Below, one piece after another: positions 1 through 13,700 of a stretch of 64,000 nt of DNA. The position numbers and the translations under genes are program-made. The notes below the pieces were generated by a model, which saw only the letters and a program-made list of their open reading frames with translations, was not told the DNA's origin and did not search any database. The stretch is from Epiperipatus broadwayi (lineage: Eukaryota > Onychophora > Udeonychophora > Euonychophora > Peripatidae). The first letter of the stretch is position 1; every line of letters starts with the position of its first letter. The stretch covers positions 6,221,922 through 6,285,921 of the forward strand of contig JAQFVV010000042.1 in the NCBI GenBank assembly GCA_028023455.1, written 5' to 3'.

Positions 1-368
1 AATATGCGAATAAGTTTTGCAAAATATTTTCATATATATTTATAATTTAGTGTAAAGCCTAATTCAAATTTTGTAATAGGAAAAACTAAAATTGGATATA
101 AATTTGTTTAAAAACAACTTTTCAAGCTCGTATTGATGCAAAACTTATGGGAGAAAAATTGAGGATGCCGATGAATAAAATTAATAGATAGAATGAATAG
201 TAGAAGCTATAATAAAGCTTAAAGAATATTTATAAAAATGCAACAGCAGCAATTAGATTACATAATAAACAGAGCAAAACTCTCCATACAGTATTGCCAC
301 CTGTGCTAAATAGAGTAATCAATGGATGCCAGAAGGCTTGTGCATAAAATCCCTATCTAATGCCTACT

Positions 369-429
369 CATCCAGTATCCCCAGACTAGTTTCTGGTTTG
401 TGGCCTTCATCAGTGAGGAGCTTTGGATC
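369..429 (-). ncRNA. Hammerhead ribozyme motif, type I
   Basis: Read on the minus strand: stem I strand, CTGATGA box (plus 407-413), short stem II, GAAAC, TA, GTC, then TGGGGATACTGGATG. All core bases agree with the hammerhead consensus. Stem II carries one mismatch (ACC opposite GGC). Confidence 0.65.
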
Positions 430-824
430 TGAGAGCACTGCATCTAGATCTTAGGATCTAATGCAACCCTCTAGCAACCACCTTTTATCTCTACTTAACT
501 ACAAAACTATGAAAATAAAATTTGAAAACACAATAATATTTTCAATCTAAGCTCAACAGCTTATATAGTCATATGGGTCTGAACTCAGTTCAGCACCCAT
601 ACATTTTGGTGTCTTTGGCTCTTTTACAACCATAGCCACCACTATCCTATTAGGCAGGATTGGTGTTAAACCATCAAGCATCACATGATCACATTTCCTA
701 TACTAGCACATTAATTGTTGATAAACAGAGCAAAACTCTCCATACAGTATTGCCACCTGTGCTAAACAGAGTAATCAATGAATGCCAGAAGGCTTGTGCA
801 TAAAATCCCTATCTAATGCCTACT

Positions 825-885
825 CATCCAATATCCCCAGACTAGTTTCTGGCTTGTGGCCTTCGTCAGTGAGGAGCTTTGGATC
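825..885 (-). ncRNA. Hammerhead ribozyme motif, type I
   Basis: Minus-strand core CTGACGA (plus 863-869), stem II GGC/GCC closing a CACAA loop, GAAAC, then GTC and the second stem I strand. The core is intact. It sits in the second, partial unit of composite A. Confidence 0.7.
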
Positions 886-1400
886 TGAGAGCACTGCATC
901 TAGATCTTAGGATCTAATGTAACCCTCTAGCAACCACCTTTTATCTCTACTTAACTACAAAACTATGAGAATGAAATTCAGTTCAGCACCCATACATTTT
1001 GGATGAGGAGGCATTAGATAGGGATTTTATGCACAAGCCTTCTGGCATTCATTGATTACTCTGTTTAGCACAGGTGGCAATACTGTATGGAGAGTTTTGC
1101 TCTGTTTATCAACAATTAATGTGCTAGTATAGGAAATGTGATCATGTGATGCTTAATGGTTTAACACCAATCCTGCCTAATAGGATAGTGGTGGCTATGG
1201 TTGTAAAAGAGCCAAAGACACCAAAATGTATGGGTGCTGAACTGAGTTCAGACCCATATGACTATATAAGCAATTGAGCTTAGATTGAAAATATTTTTTG
1301 TGTTTTCAATTTCATTCTCATAGTTTTGTAGTTAAGTAGAGATAAAAGGTGGTTGCTAGAGGGTTGCATTAGATCCTAAGATCTAGATGCAGTGCTCTCA

Positions 1401-1461
1401 GATCCAAAGCTCCTCACTGACGAAGGCCATAAGCCAGAAACTAGTCTGGGGATATTGGATG
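1401..1461 (+). ncRNA. Hammerhead ribozyme motif, type I, best example
   Basis: The core CTGACGA is at 1417-1423, GAAAC at 1437-1441 and the GTC triplet at 1444-1446, predicting cleavage after 1446. Stem II is GGC/GCC with a CATAA loop. Stem I pairs 1411-1416 (TCCTCA) with 1447-1452 (TGGGGA, one G-T wobble). It then has an internal loop (5 and 4 bases) and pairs 1402-1405 with 1457-1460. Stem III is only two pairs (AC with GT around TA), the short-stem form that is known to work best as a dimer, which fits a tandem repeat. Confidence 0.75.
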
Positions 1462-2547
1462 AGTAGGCATTAGATAGGGATTTTATGCACAAGCCTTCTG
1501 GCATCCATTGATTACTCTGTTTAGCACGGGTGGCAATACTGTATGGAGAGTTTTGCTCTGTTTATCAACAATTAATGTGCTAGTATAGGAAATGTGATCA
1601 TGTGATAGATTACATAATGATAGTAGGAAAATCAATCTTGAAAAGGGTGTAAGACAGGGTGACTACATATCTCCAAAACCTTTTACAGCAGTGCTGCAAG
1701 AAGTATTTTGTGGATTAAAATGGGAAGCTAAAGGAATGAAAGTAGATGGAGATTATTTAAGTCATTTAGATTTTGCAGATGATGTAGTTATTTTTGCAAA
1801 TAATGCTTTAGAACTACAAGAAATGTTGCAGGGGTTATCAGATGAAAGTAGGACTAAAGATAAATGTTAAAAAGACTAAAGTAATGTTTAATAGATTTTC
1901 TCAAAATATGAAAATAAAGATTGATTATGATGAGTTAGAAGAAGTTAACAGTTACAAATACTTTGGTCAGATTATTAATACAGATGGAAATTTAATGAAT
2001 GAAATTAATCATAGAATTAAACTTGGTTGGAGTATTTTTGGTAGAAATAACTTGATACTAAAAGTAAATATGCCTATGTGTTTGAAAAGGAAAGTTTTTA
2101 ATAAATGTGTTTTGCCAGTTTTTACTTATGGATCTGAGACTTGGACACTTAATAGAAGAGCATACAGAGACTTCAGACCATTCAAAGAAGTATGGAGAGA
2201 TGCATGTTGAGAGTAACAAGAAGGGATCGAAAATGCAATGTATGGGTAAGAGAACAAACAGGTCTTACTGACATCATTGAAAAAAATTAAAAGACTGAAG
2301 TGGAGTTGAGCTGGACATACTGTTAAAAGAGATGATAATAGATGGACAATTGAAATTTTAAACTGGATTCCAAGAAATTGTAAAAGACCCAGAAAAGAGA
2401 CCACATGTGAGATGGATGGATGATATAGGAAAGTGTGCAGGGGTGATGTGGAGAAGAGAAGCTAAAGATAGGAAAAGATGGATTGAATTTGGAGAGACCT
2501 TCATCCTGCAGTGGATTAATAATGGTTGATGATGATGATGATAATAA

Positions 2548-5500
2548 AGCACCTGCTTAAGTATCATGAAAAATAAAAAAGAATGGAAAGTCTTTACAGA
2601 TGGAGTCATCGTGACAATTTACTGGAACTTCCTAATAATATTAGATTCAAGGTAATGTTCAACAGCATTGTTATTCCTGCTATATAATGAAAATATGATC
2701 AAAGCATTACTGAGTTGTTTAAATTCCATTATTAATGTTGTTGTTTTTTTGTTACAAAACAAATAAAAAACAAGAAATAATCCATTTAAATAAAACAAAT
2801 AATAGCATCTATTTTCTCTTTTAAATATCTTGTTAACGTGTGTTCCCATTAGATTTCTTCCTCTAAAGTTTTCCCAACCCAAAATGTTTTTATATAAAAA
2901 TATATTTAATCTTTTAAAAAAATAACTATCAAAACTTGCATTGCTTTTCTTACAGAAAAACATAAATATGTTATTTCATCTTAGCTCTTTTTTTTTTTTT
3001 CAATGAATTTTTAATAAAATTTCAATATTTTCTTATCCTTTGGCTTTCTTTACATATGATCTTTACATCAAAAAGAAAGGGCAGGTGGAGAAGGTCGTTT
3101 GGAAGCAATAATTAAGAGTCCTGAAACTGTTGTTATAAAGAAATTGTTAAAACTTTGAATTCTTATAATATAAAATAACATGTGCTGCATACTGTGTAGG
3201 GAAACTTTATATGCATGTAATAAAGTTTTTACTTAAATTTTAAAAATTAATTTTATTAAAAGCAGAAAGCACACACGTTTATTCAAAGATATGTATTCAT
3301 TTATGCAAATGCAGTAGTTTATGATCTGCAATAAAGGTATAAATAGATGTTAAAAGGTTAATAATTCTGTGACATAATAATAATCACTTAAGATGATGTA
3401 AGGGATACATAACCAATATTAATCTTTCAGTTACTTTGGCCATCAACTATATAGGATGTATTAATAGTGAAAGATTTCTAAATAGTTAATTTTTGCTCCA
3501 AACATTCAGTTAAAAATCCACTTTATGGAATTGTTAATAGTGTGATTTACCAATTTTTATTTCCTTATAAAAATATTCGAATCCTTGTTGTCATGAAAAT
3601 AGCATACAAATCTTTTGTTATACGATTTAAATCATAGTATTCGAACTATACTATTCAAAAAATACTTGAACTACCTCATTTCCATATATCTTGCATTTTG
3701 TTCTACTATCATATCATTCTTAATTTCAAATTTAATATGTAAATTCACTGAATGTTAAATATATCATCTGAATTCTGGAGAAAAATCGTCAGTTTAATAT
3801 TATCAGAGTGTTTTTGAGGTTTGAGGCAAAATAAATACTTCACCAAATCAATTTGTCTGCTTGATAGAAAATGGTGCATATTTATAAACACTGTAATAGT
3901 TAATTATCTTTGATTCCCCTGATGTGATTTAAAAATTTGAATATTGATGTAAACATATTCAAATATTTTTTCATTTTATTGCTTTAATCCACAATAGATT
4001 CCAATGAACAATTATGTATTAAATTTAATCTTTAGTAGAATTATTTGTGCAGAGGATTTTTTATTAGATGTTCATGGAGGCATATTTAAAAATGTGTTTT
4101 TTATTATCAGCAAGGAACTTTTGATTGTAGCTGAACTTAATGTATCCAAACATATCTTAGAAGTTATTTTCCAAATACATAAATATCTAATAATCTTAGA
4201 TTAATATGAATATTATCACCTAATTGCACAGAACTTTTCACAAAAAAATATCACCAGCTTAATCAAATCTATTTATAGATCTTTTTAAAACTCACTGTCT
4301 TAGATATTTTCCCACATAAATATTCCAGGTAATTTGGTTAATATAACATCAAGTGTTGAAGTTAAGGTATTTCATAGGGAAAAACAAGAATGAGAAGATT
4401 TGCAACTAATTAACTTTAGAGTGGAATACTATTAATTTTAACTTGAACTTAGTTTATTATTAATTTATATGTAATTTTATTAGTCATAGTGGGTTAGACA
4501 AACAAAATGGTTCCTAGAAAATTAATTTGTCCAGTGAATAACAATAGCAATAACAAAATTCTAGAGCAACTTACCAATCTTAATTTTTTTATTGAATTAT
4601 GTGTGATTTATTTACTTAAAATTCAAACTTATTTATTTCATCGATGAATTAATATAAATTGTCACCTATAATTTTTTTAAACACTTAAATATGTACACTG
4701 GGAAAACTGATTTCTATACCGTTATTCTATTCAAATATTCTGTAATGATTCCAGTTCTGTTTAAATGGGCATTTTAATTAACTATATTAATTACTTAGTA
4801 TTTCACCATAATTCCAATAGAGTGAATATCTCAAGATTGCAAAACCATAAATACTCATGATGCTCATCATATTTTTTTGAAAATTCTCAACTTTCTGGAT
4901 TTCCAGGATTGTATGATTTTAATAGCATGAGCAGCATAATTTAATATTACTAAGTCTTTTTAAAATAATTATTAATACTGCGACATGATTATATAGTGCC
5001 AGGAAAATAATGGAATCTTTTTTTTTTATAGTCTACTTGTGTTTATGATTAATTTATAAATTAAAATAATAAATTATTGACTTATTAGTAGTGTATAATA
5101 TTCACCAAGTTGTGTGTAAGTGGTCAGTATATCTTAATTAAAGCAACATATTAGCAATTTGAATGAGGAAAAACTTTCCAGAGCAAATTTTCTATGTTAA
5201 TTGTGCTTTAATCTTAATAATATACGAAAGAATTCCTATGTTGAATATTGTCTCAAAGTCAAATTGAGTGATTACAAGTTTCCTGTAAAAAATATTTTAA
5301 TAAAATATAACATTTGGGAGAAACCTTTTCTATTGCAATTTGTGTGATTGTCTTTCATAAACTATTCACACAAAGTGCAATGGAAAAGATTTTGTCCAGT
5401 TTCAACTTGTATGATATTGTAATACTTGTGAATCAATTTATTTAAGAACTAAAAATCATAAATAAATAAAAAATTACTTATAAGTCTATATTATTAAGTA

Positions 5501-8500
5501 TTTTTTGAAGAATAATTTTAACATGTTTTTCATTTTGTTTTTGTGAAAGTATTTTCAACTGTCCAACAATTAAAAAAAAAGTATAAACGTTTATGCAAGA
5601 AGTTCTTAAAAGTTTTAAAGATAAATCTTTAAGGCGCTTCTGTCAAAGGTTTTAGCCTTTCATGTTGTTATTAAAGATAAATCTTGTGATTATTGGCCTT
5701 ACATATCTCTATTTTTTTTACCAGTCATTACCTCATCATATTAAAAATCTTATAGTTTGCACATTGATACTCATTTAATGGATAGATGTCATTTTATCAA
5801 CCAATATAGAATGGCATATTGGCTACTTGGAAAAAATCTTAGCTTTGTTTGGGAAATTGCGAGGTATTTGAAAAAATTTTCAAATCCCACCCAGATTTGA
5901 ATTTCTGTCACAATCATGGCATATCGATATATTGCAAATTCATTTCTTAAATGTTTACAATATTTTTTAAAAAAAGAGAGAAAATCTTTTAAATAACCAC
6001 ATCAGGATATCAATTAGCCTAATAAATTGGGACTAATAATGATTCAGACTATGACCTTTATTTAAAATTAGTTAATTAAAAGTATATATATATATGCAGT
6101 AGGGTATTAAATATTTGAAGTAATTTGTATGGTTTGAAGAATCAATTAATTCAAACTAAAATGCACAAGGATATTCAATCTATATAAAAGAAAATGATGA
6201 TGATGATGAAAGCATTTTGTATTATAATTGTCTTTTAAACAACAGTCTTTATTTATTCAAATATTTTTAGTCTTATCATTAAATACTTATCGTTAAAAAA
6301 AAGTTTAATGTCATATGCTAAATAATTGATTTTAATTCTAAAAATCCATTTTTGTCTGCGAAATTCTTTACATGTTTTATAATTTTTCAATGCTAGATAT
6401 TAAATTTTGCTTTCTTTTTTTGACATGATAACATTTTTGCTTACAAAATTTGTTTACTTAAAACTTTTTTTGTTGTTTATTTATGACTAAAAAATATAAA
6501 ATTTCTCAAAAATGTTTTTTTACCCTATCCCAGTCCAAACTTTAATTTTTATTGAATATTGTTCCCATATTAACCTCTTTATTTATTAAATTCTTATCCA
6601 AAGTCAATGATCTTCTAATCAGTTCTTCATTTCTTTTTTTCTTCAGATATTTTTAATTAGTTTTTCATATTTATAAAAGTAATAGTATTACTTGACTATT
6701 TTTCTCAATATTTTTCAAAATATATCATACTGATAAGTTTTCTTTATGATTTTATTATTGAAATTTTTTTTAATGATCTTTTTTCCTTATAATTTTATTT
6801 CTTTTCAAGTAATGTAGGGCGTTTCTTATCCATAATTAATTATTTTTGAAAAAATTATGTAAATATTGAATCTATGAGTAACAAAAACCAAATTTCACTA
6901 TATTCATTCATAGTATTTATTTATCATCATTTTTTTTATTTATTTATACTGATAAAATAAATTGTTTTCAGGCTGCATTTGTTTTAATCACTTAAACTTT
7001 AAAAAAATCATTTTCTTCTGAAAAATCTCTACAAAATAAATTTTTTTTTGGAGATTGATTAAAATTTCATCTATAAACACTTTTGAGCAATTGGTTAAAT
7101 TACCAATGATTTTTTAATTGTTTTCAGTTGGTGGAAGCAAAAAAGCTTTGCAGTGTCATCTTTTAATAAAATCATAAAAATAATACGCGACTTAATTAAG
7201 AAAACATACTTTTTTTTACTTAATGAATTATATTTTAAGACAAGTAAGTGATCATTTTTAATATAGATAGAATATTGTTATTTCAAAATACTCAAATTCA
7301 ATATGCTTTAATATCCTGGCAGGTTGACATCAATTATTAAGGCATAACAAAATTTATGACTTTTGTAACATACATTTACGAAAAAGCTGAATTTTTAAAA
7401 ATTAGGTTAAAACATATTTATTCATATACTATATAAATAACTGTAATACGTATTGATTCTCAATTATACAAAGTATATAAAAGCAAAAGTTTGCAATTTA
7501 TGTCAAAAATTTATACTCTAAACAATTGACAGCAGAAAACTGTGATAGTGATAATAGTATTTGGAACTTTTATGTCAGCTGGTATGAAAAAAATATATAA
7601 TTTGAGTAGCATTGTATGAATTTTTAGATGATTTAATCAAAGAATTATAGAGATGTGCATTTACTAGAGAGCAAAAATTTATGGGCTTTTTATTTATTGC
7701 CAAAAAATTTGCATAATTAGAAAACCAAGCACATGAAACAGCATTTTGGTGAAACGTTTATCAAAAAAAATATTGAATAAGCAAAATTTTTTTGTAATCA
7801 AGTAAATGTAAATAACGAATTTAAATTAATCTTTTTAAAACATCAACTGCAAAAAAATATTTTTAAGCATATTAGCTTTTTGCTATTATAATTATTGAAG
7901 TAACTTTTTGAAAGTATGGAATTTACTAATTGAATAAAGTCAAGGGTACCAAATTTTAGCTTTTTTTAAAAAAAAAAATAGACAAATTTAATTATTGAAA
8001 ATTTGTACTGTAAGTTTATTTTAATTAGATAGATATTTGCCCATATTTTTTCATTTTAGTTGTTATCAATTGGAGATATAGTATCACTTTAACTATATTA
8101 GAGTATTTGGCACCATATTGAATTTTTAAAACAACTGACTTGAGACACAATTTTCACAACAACTTCAGTTTTAATAATGTTAGAGCAAAATGCTATATAT
8201 TGACAGAAAATAGAAAAACTAAGAAAAACAATAAGGCTAAGACAAATAGTGATTACCATTATAAAAGTAAGGGGGGGAAAAGAAATTTCAACATCTGAAA
8301 TAATTATTACTTTATTATTTGATCATAATTTCTAATTATCATTAACTGAGTTTAAAATTGCATCTTCATTGATAATCTCTTCATATTCCTCACAAAATTT
8401 TCATTCAAACATATATAAGATTTCTTACCTGAGATAATCCATAGCTTCAGAATCTACAAAAATATTTGCATAAGAATTCTTGATTTTTATCTTGTACCTC

Positions 8501-10624
8501 AAAAGTTAAAAAATCTCAAGGCATCCATAAGAAAAAGATTCGTTCTAATAAAAGATATAAAATAAATCATTTCCAGAAAATGGATATGTATTTGTCATCA
8601 TAGCAATTGGCTTCTTGTCTCCAAAACTAGAAATTGAAGGCTGTTGTCTGTATTAATGACAAAATAGATTTCATCTCTTTATTTTATATTTTTGTGTACG
8701 ACAGTGATATTTATATTTTTTTGTGCACACCAGTGATGCTATCTTGTTATATTTATTGTTCCACAGAGATATAATTTATTTGCATTTCGCTCATTTGCTA
8801 GCCGTAGACTTGAAAATAATGTGATGCAAGATGTCCCAAAACTACTGACTTCGAAGCATGAGTACCAAGGCATAGGCAAAAATCAGGATTGATTCTTTGC
8901 CTGCATATAGTTCCATGTGGTATACATAATCATTGTGGCTATCCCCACACACACCACTTGAAACCTCTCTTTATTGGTTTTAAGAGTTTATATTTTCACA
9001 TAGTACTATGCCCAGTAAATTTTGTGATTGCTTTATCAACTGCAACCTTTCTGTACATCTGATAATCAGTCTTAAAATTTACATTGCACTGCTCTATAAT
9101 ATCTTAATTTTATATATAAAAATCATTACTTGTTATACAAACACAGACATGCAAGCACAAACACTATAATACAAATATAAATACACTAATAAATTATTAA
9201 ACCTTTTGAGAATCATTATGTCTATAACTTGGATCAGAGCCCCAAAATTACATTGTACGTAAATCACTACTTTCGTTATATTTGAGTACAAGTAAAATTT
9301 ATATACCACACTGACACACTAAAAATGCAAACACATAAATAAATTATAAATTTATCAAATAATAAAAAAATTTTAAATATTCAAATAATAAAGAAATTAA
9401 AATTGAATCCTTACATTACATTTATTTTTGAGATGAAGGCCTCGAAATTATAAATTACTGAGGAATCTTGAATCCATTTTGTTAAGGAGTCTGGCCGATC
9501 ATAAAATTTTGTCTTCATCTTCTTCGTGAAATCTAGTAAACTGTACAGAAAAAAAAAAAACCCTATTAATAAAAAATCCAAATTTTATCCGATTTTAACA
9601 TGCCATATGCCATTTTAAAAAGGAACTTAACCCACAGAGAATGCTGTTTTTTTTTTAAACATCATCATTATGATTTTCCTGCAATTTTAAAAAAAAAATT
9701 TAATTTTAACGAGTCAATGGCAATGAGCGGCAATCACGTTATCACCTGTGAAATTGTTAAACAAAAAATAGCCATTTTTATTTTATTTAGAATTTATGAT
9801 TAAAAAGAAATTTTATTTTTGCTATAAAATACTATGTGGTGTGATTTGACTATTATTAAAAAATGCTGCATAATTTTTTTTTTTGTTTAAAATTTGTATA
9901 GTTTTTATTACTATTACTAATAATGATTTATTTATTTATTTATTTGACAATCCAATAAATTTTAAAAAATGTTAATTTTTAAGTCACTTTGCACATTGTT
10001 TAATGTATTACATGTGTGTGAGGGCGTGAAAGTTTTCTTTAGTATAGAATGAATTTATATTATTCATTACAAATATGTAATTAATAAACAATAAAATCCA
10101 TGTAAACAAATATGTTTTGATATCCCTATTTTTGAAAAGAGATTTCAATCCTTTATCTGATGTTCCCAATAAAACAAAGAAGAAGAAATAATATTTAATA
10201 AATGATATCAATCTTCTGAGATACTGATGAATATTAATAAAATTACTTTGGTTGATATTATGTAAATTATTTATATAATGTGATATTTTGTTGCTATTTC
10301 AAATATTTGTTTTTTTCTTTATTCACTTTTCATATTTAATGTTCTATTTTTTAATCTTTTGTTCCTGTATAATTTAACTTTTTGTATATCAAGCAGAGTA
10401 AATTTTTTTTTTGATAGAAAATGTAAAAAAAAATTTACATCATTAATAATTAAAACTTCTCTTAAAATATATTAGTAGTGAAAAAGTGTTGTATTTTACA
10501 CTATGGTTTTATAAACTATAATATTTTAATAATTGATTGAAAAATTTATAAACATAATTTAAGTTTTTAAGATTTATTTTTAAGCACTTTGCATTTAATG
10601 TGTAATTTTATTTTTATTTTAAAG
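2548..10624. other. AT-rich non-coding DNA upstream of the first visible exon
   Basis: No exon, RNA gene or intact element is recognised here. Open stretches are short and of low complexity. The segment 8640-9300 is slightly less AT-rich and may be an old unidentified repeat. Given BTAF1 exons downstream and missing exons upstream, this is most likely intron. Confidence 0.6.
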
Positions 10625-10776
10625 GAACGTTCTTGTGGAAAAACTCGTCAAATTTCCGGTGAATGTATCAATAAAGAAAATCTTGATAAATATTATATAG
10701 GTGGAGCAGATTCATTAAACTTGCCCTTTTCAGAAAGGGATATTTATGCTACAAATGCTAGGCTTATGTGTGCAAA
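10625..10776 (+). CDS. BTAF1: BTAF1 exon 1 of window
   Basis: This exon encodes 50 residues plus two bases, starting ERSCGKTRQ and ending NARLMCA. The acceptor is a T-rich tract ending AAAG and the donor is GTAAGT at 10777. YIGG followed by an acidic/arginine stretch and NARLM is typical of the loop and helix just before the HEAT block in BTAF1. It starts in phase 0, so the preceding exon, not found in the window, must end on a codon boundary. Confidence 0.88.
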
Positions 10777-13700
10777 GTAAGTTATAAATTATACTGGAAG
10801 TTTAGATAATATTTAATGTTATCTTTTAAATTTTGTTTTTGATTGTATTGAAAATTTTTAAATTTTTCTTATTGCTATGGTATTGTCGTTTGCACTTTAA
10901 GAACAAAATTAATTCATGTTGATTTGCTATAATTGTTGATTCTATTTGCTTTTTTTTTTTTTATTAGTACTAGTTCATAGTCTGATAACAATTAGCCTTA
11001 TTAGTATTAGATAGTATTTTAGATGGTTGCCAGTTTTCATATATGTTTAATTAGTAATATTATATTATAGTTTTATGTCTTAAATATTTATTCTTTGTAT
11101 TTTACAAAATGCTTTTATTTTTGGGTTTTTTCCCCGCAAATTTAGTTATTGCAATTTTTTTTTGTTTTAAAGATTGTTTGGTATGTTATCATCAGTTGTG
11201 ACCAGACCAAGTTTATTCTTGCCGCAAGGTGCAGAATCTCCTCTTGAAAGCCTTTGTAAATTATTTATCTTTCATTTGAATTCTAAATCTGCCTTGCAGC
11301 GACTAATCATCGGTCTGGTTGTAATGGAATGGGCCAATAATGATAAGGTAAATTATTTCCATTTTAAATCCAATCATTTTTATTATATCAAATGTTAAAT
11401 TGATTGAGATTTGAATTTTTTTGTTGTTATATACAACTGATTTTTATTTATCACTGTCAGTTATTTTCAAGGAAGTTAATGCTTTGAAAGCCTTTTCCAC
11501 TAAAAAAATGCATTTTTATTAGAAAAGTTCATATAATAATATGTAATTATATATTATGCATAGATATTTAAAAAAATAAATCATAGATTTTTTTGATTAT
11601 TTATAATAAGAATAAAAATATTTACACTAAAAAGCAAAACATTTTATTTTTTGACTTATAGTTGGAATTAAATTTGCTACTTTCCAACTATTTTGAATTT
11701 TATTACATTATAGCAATGTAAGTTATTTAATTTCTAATGAAATACGTAAACTTCAGATTTTTATTTTTAAGAAAATATAGAATTTGATATGAATTGCAAA
11801 TTTAAAAAAAAAATTAAAATTTCCAAAGTAAATTTTTAAAATTGTTTTTTGTTTAATGCATGGTTTATTAGTATTTGGTTAGTTTTAAAATACATGCTAC
11901 TTTTTTTAAATGAAATTCAATTAAATATGGCCTTTGAGCATTCCATCATCAGATTTTCAATTGGATGGACGGTTGAAGAGTTGGAGTGTGGAGTGGATTG
12001 AAGCCTGTCCATTAAACTATGAGGATAGTCTATCTTAATATATATCTGAGCACTTATACTATATATGTGTGTAAAGATGATAGTCTGGACCAACTGATGG
12101 ATTGCTGGTTTAGCATGAAATACGTATATTGGTGATTATTTATCTTTTCAGCATATATGTGTTTAGGTGTATCAGTGTTATTAGATAGAGTGGAGAGAGG
12201 TGGGTGGTGTGAAAGTCTGTGCTCATATACCCTATATTACATATATATAGCCACAGATATATAACGAGCCTGTGTTTCAGTTATGTAAACCTGGGGTGAT
12301 GACGCTCGTCATCATTCCCAAATAAAATATAAAATTAAATATAAATAGAATGAGCATGAGAGATCAGCACAGAACTTACTATACATTCACTAATTAGTAC
12401 ACAAAATTTAATAATTGTTCATCATTATGAATGATCAAGAATAAAAATAAACCAACAATCAACCTAGTGAGTGGATTTGAAATGGGTCTACTATAGACCA
12501 GGCTAATTATTTAGCCCTAACCAGCTAGGGGCAGATTATTTAAACAATGATTTGTATGCACAAACTTTAAGTGCTAATCCATAAGGATGTGAAAATTAAA
12601 ACAATAATGCTGGGATATTAAAACATACTGGTCATCATCAATACCCTCTGGCCACTTAATACCCTTAATGTATACCGGTCAACTAAACTTAATTTTTAAT
12701 AAATACCAAATTAAATAAAATGTAGTGCATGAACTTTAAAGGATATCCCCTTTGCGTTATTTAACATCATCATTTTGATGTCCATAACACTGAACATAAC
12801 CCTTTTTATATAACAGACCGTTATGCACGAATCCAGCTCAGTGGGCAAAAGCTTTATAATTGTTACTGTGAGGAAGAGATATAATACATCATATTATAAT
12901 ATTTTAGGATTAAATAAATTCATTGGAATAATTTAAACAATGAAATATAAATTTATTAATAGTGTAATGGTTCAGATTTTTCACCAGAAGAGGGGCAATG
13001 CATCTCACTATGGTCGTACCTAAGGTCTTCTGGTAGGCTGCTGTGCCTGACACGCTGAAGTACCTAACCTATGATTGCATCTACCCCCAATGGGCTAGCT
13101 CTATGTTTACACATTAAATTTAGATACAATTTGAACTAGTTCGTCCACACCTCACCCTTCTTTCGGGTTCCATTACGCCTCAGTTTTCTAACTGGGAGAA
13201 ATCTGCTTTCGACTCTCTTCAGGGATGAATTTACACTAAATAGCAACTACTGCATCTCTATACAGGGTTTCAATTAATTTAAAGATCCAAATATATTATT
13301 GTTTTATTATATAAGAATGAGTTATGTGTGTGTGTCTATCCGGTTATAAGTTAATGGGTGATTGTATAAATAATTTTGATAAACAAATTTGACAATGTTT
13401 ATTAAATAAAACAAAAATTCAAAACTTTTTAACATGATAAAACAATATAATTGTGTGTACCAAGAATGTATTTCTACCATACCAACGATTAAATGTGTTC
13501 ACTATTCCAATCCTTACCCATGGTAGAGATACATAACAAGACACTAATTATTTACAAAGCAGATAAAAATAATAAAAATACAAAAAATTATCGATAAACA
13601 GAGCAAAACTCTCCATACAGTATTACCACCTGTGCTAAACAGAGTAATCAATGGATGCCAGAAGGCTTGTGCATAAAATCCCTGTCTAATGCTTTGGATC

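Larger units (their letters stand above)
267..1605. mobile_element. Hammerhead-repeat composite, copy A (head-to-head)
   Basis: About 1.34 kb inserted in the LINE above, flanked by the 13-bp duplication TAGATTACATAAT (254-266 and 1606-1618). It consists of a full 456-bp unit (267-719) and a partial unit (720-985) in one orientation. The orientation flips near 1000, and a partial and then a full unit follow in the other orientation, ending TGTGATCATGTGA. The ribozyme faces the minus strand in the left half and the plus strand in the right half. No protein is encoded. The architecture matches non-autonomous hammerhead-bearing retroelements thought to be mobilised by Penelope-like reverse transcriptases; that assignment is inference. 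Confidence 0.8.
200..2547 (+). mobile_element. RTE-like LINE, decayed 3' half, split by a hammerhead-repeat insertion
   Basis: The LINE sequence runs up to about 266 and resumes at 1606. It encodes reverse-transcriptase remnants: HLDFADDVVIFANNA (about 1759-1803, the catalytic ADD box), then an open stretch 1842-2210 (KINVKKTKVMFN, YKYFGQI, CVLPVFTYGSETWTL), then LKWSWAGHT, RDDNRWT and RPRKE near 2300-2400. It ends in a GAT-repeat tail (2528-2545), as RTE-clade elements do. Frameshifts and stops break it throughout. It shares its layout with the minus-strand copy at 55780-57810. It cannot be active. Confidence 0.85.

Noticed and set aside
267-1605. Could the hammerhead repeats be a CRISPR array or a simple satellite?
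   Set aside because: The units are about 450 bp, in both orientations, dispersed at several loci with separate target duplications, in animal DNA with introns; none of this fits CRISPR, and a pure satellite would not show dispersed duplications.
4004-4204. Open stretch of 66 codons on the plus strand
   Set aside because: Low-complexity, Ile/Leu/Phe-rich translation expected from AT-rich DNA, with no splice context and no family resemblance.
9600-9803. Open stretch of 67 codons on the plus strand
   Set aside because: Contains homopolymer-driven residues, has no recognisable motif and does not fit the BTAF1 frame or sequence.
12297-12314. TGATGACG-CT-CGTCATCA palindrome resembling back-to-back CRE half-sites
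   Set aside because: It is a single short palindrome in an unidentified repeat with no promoter context.
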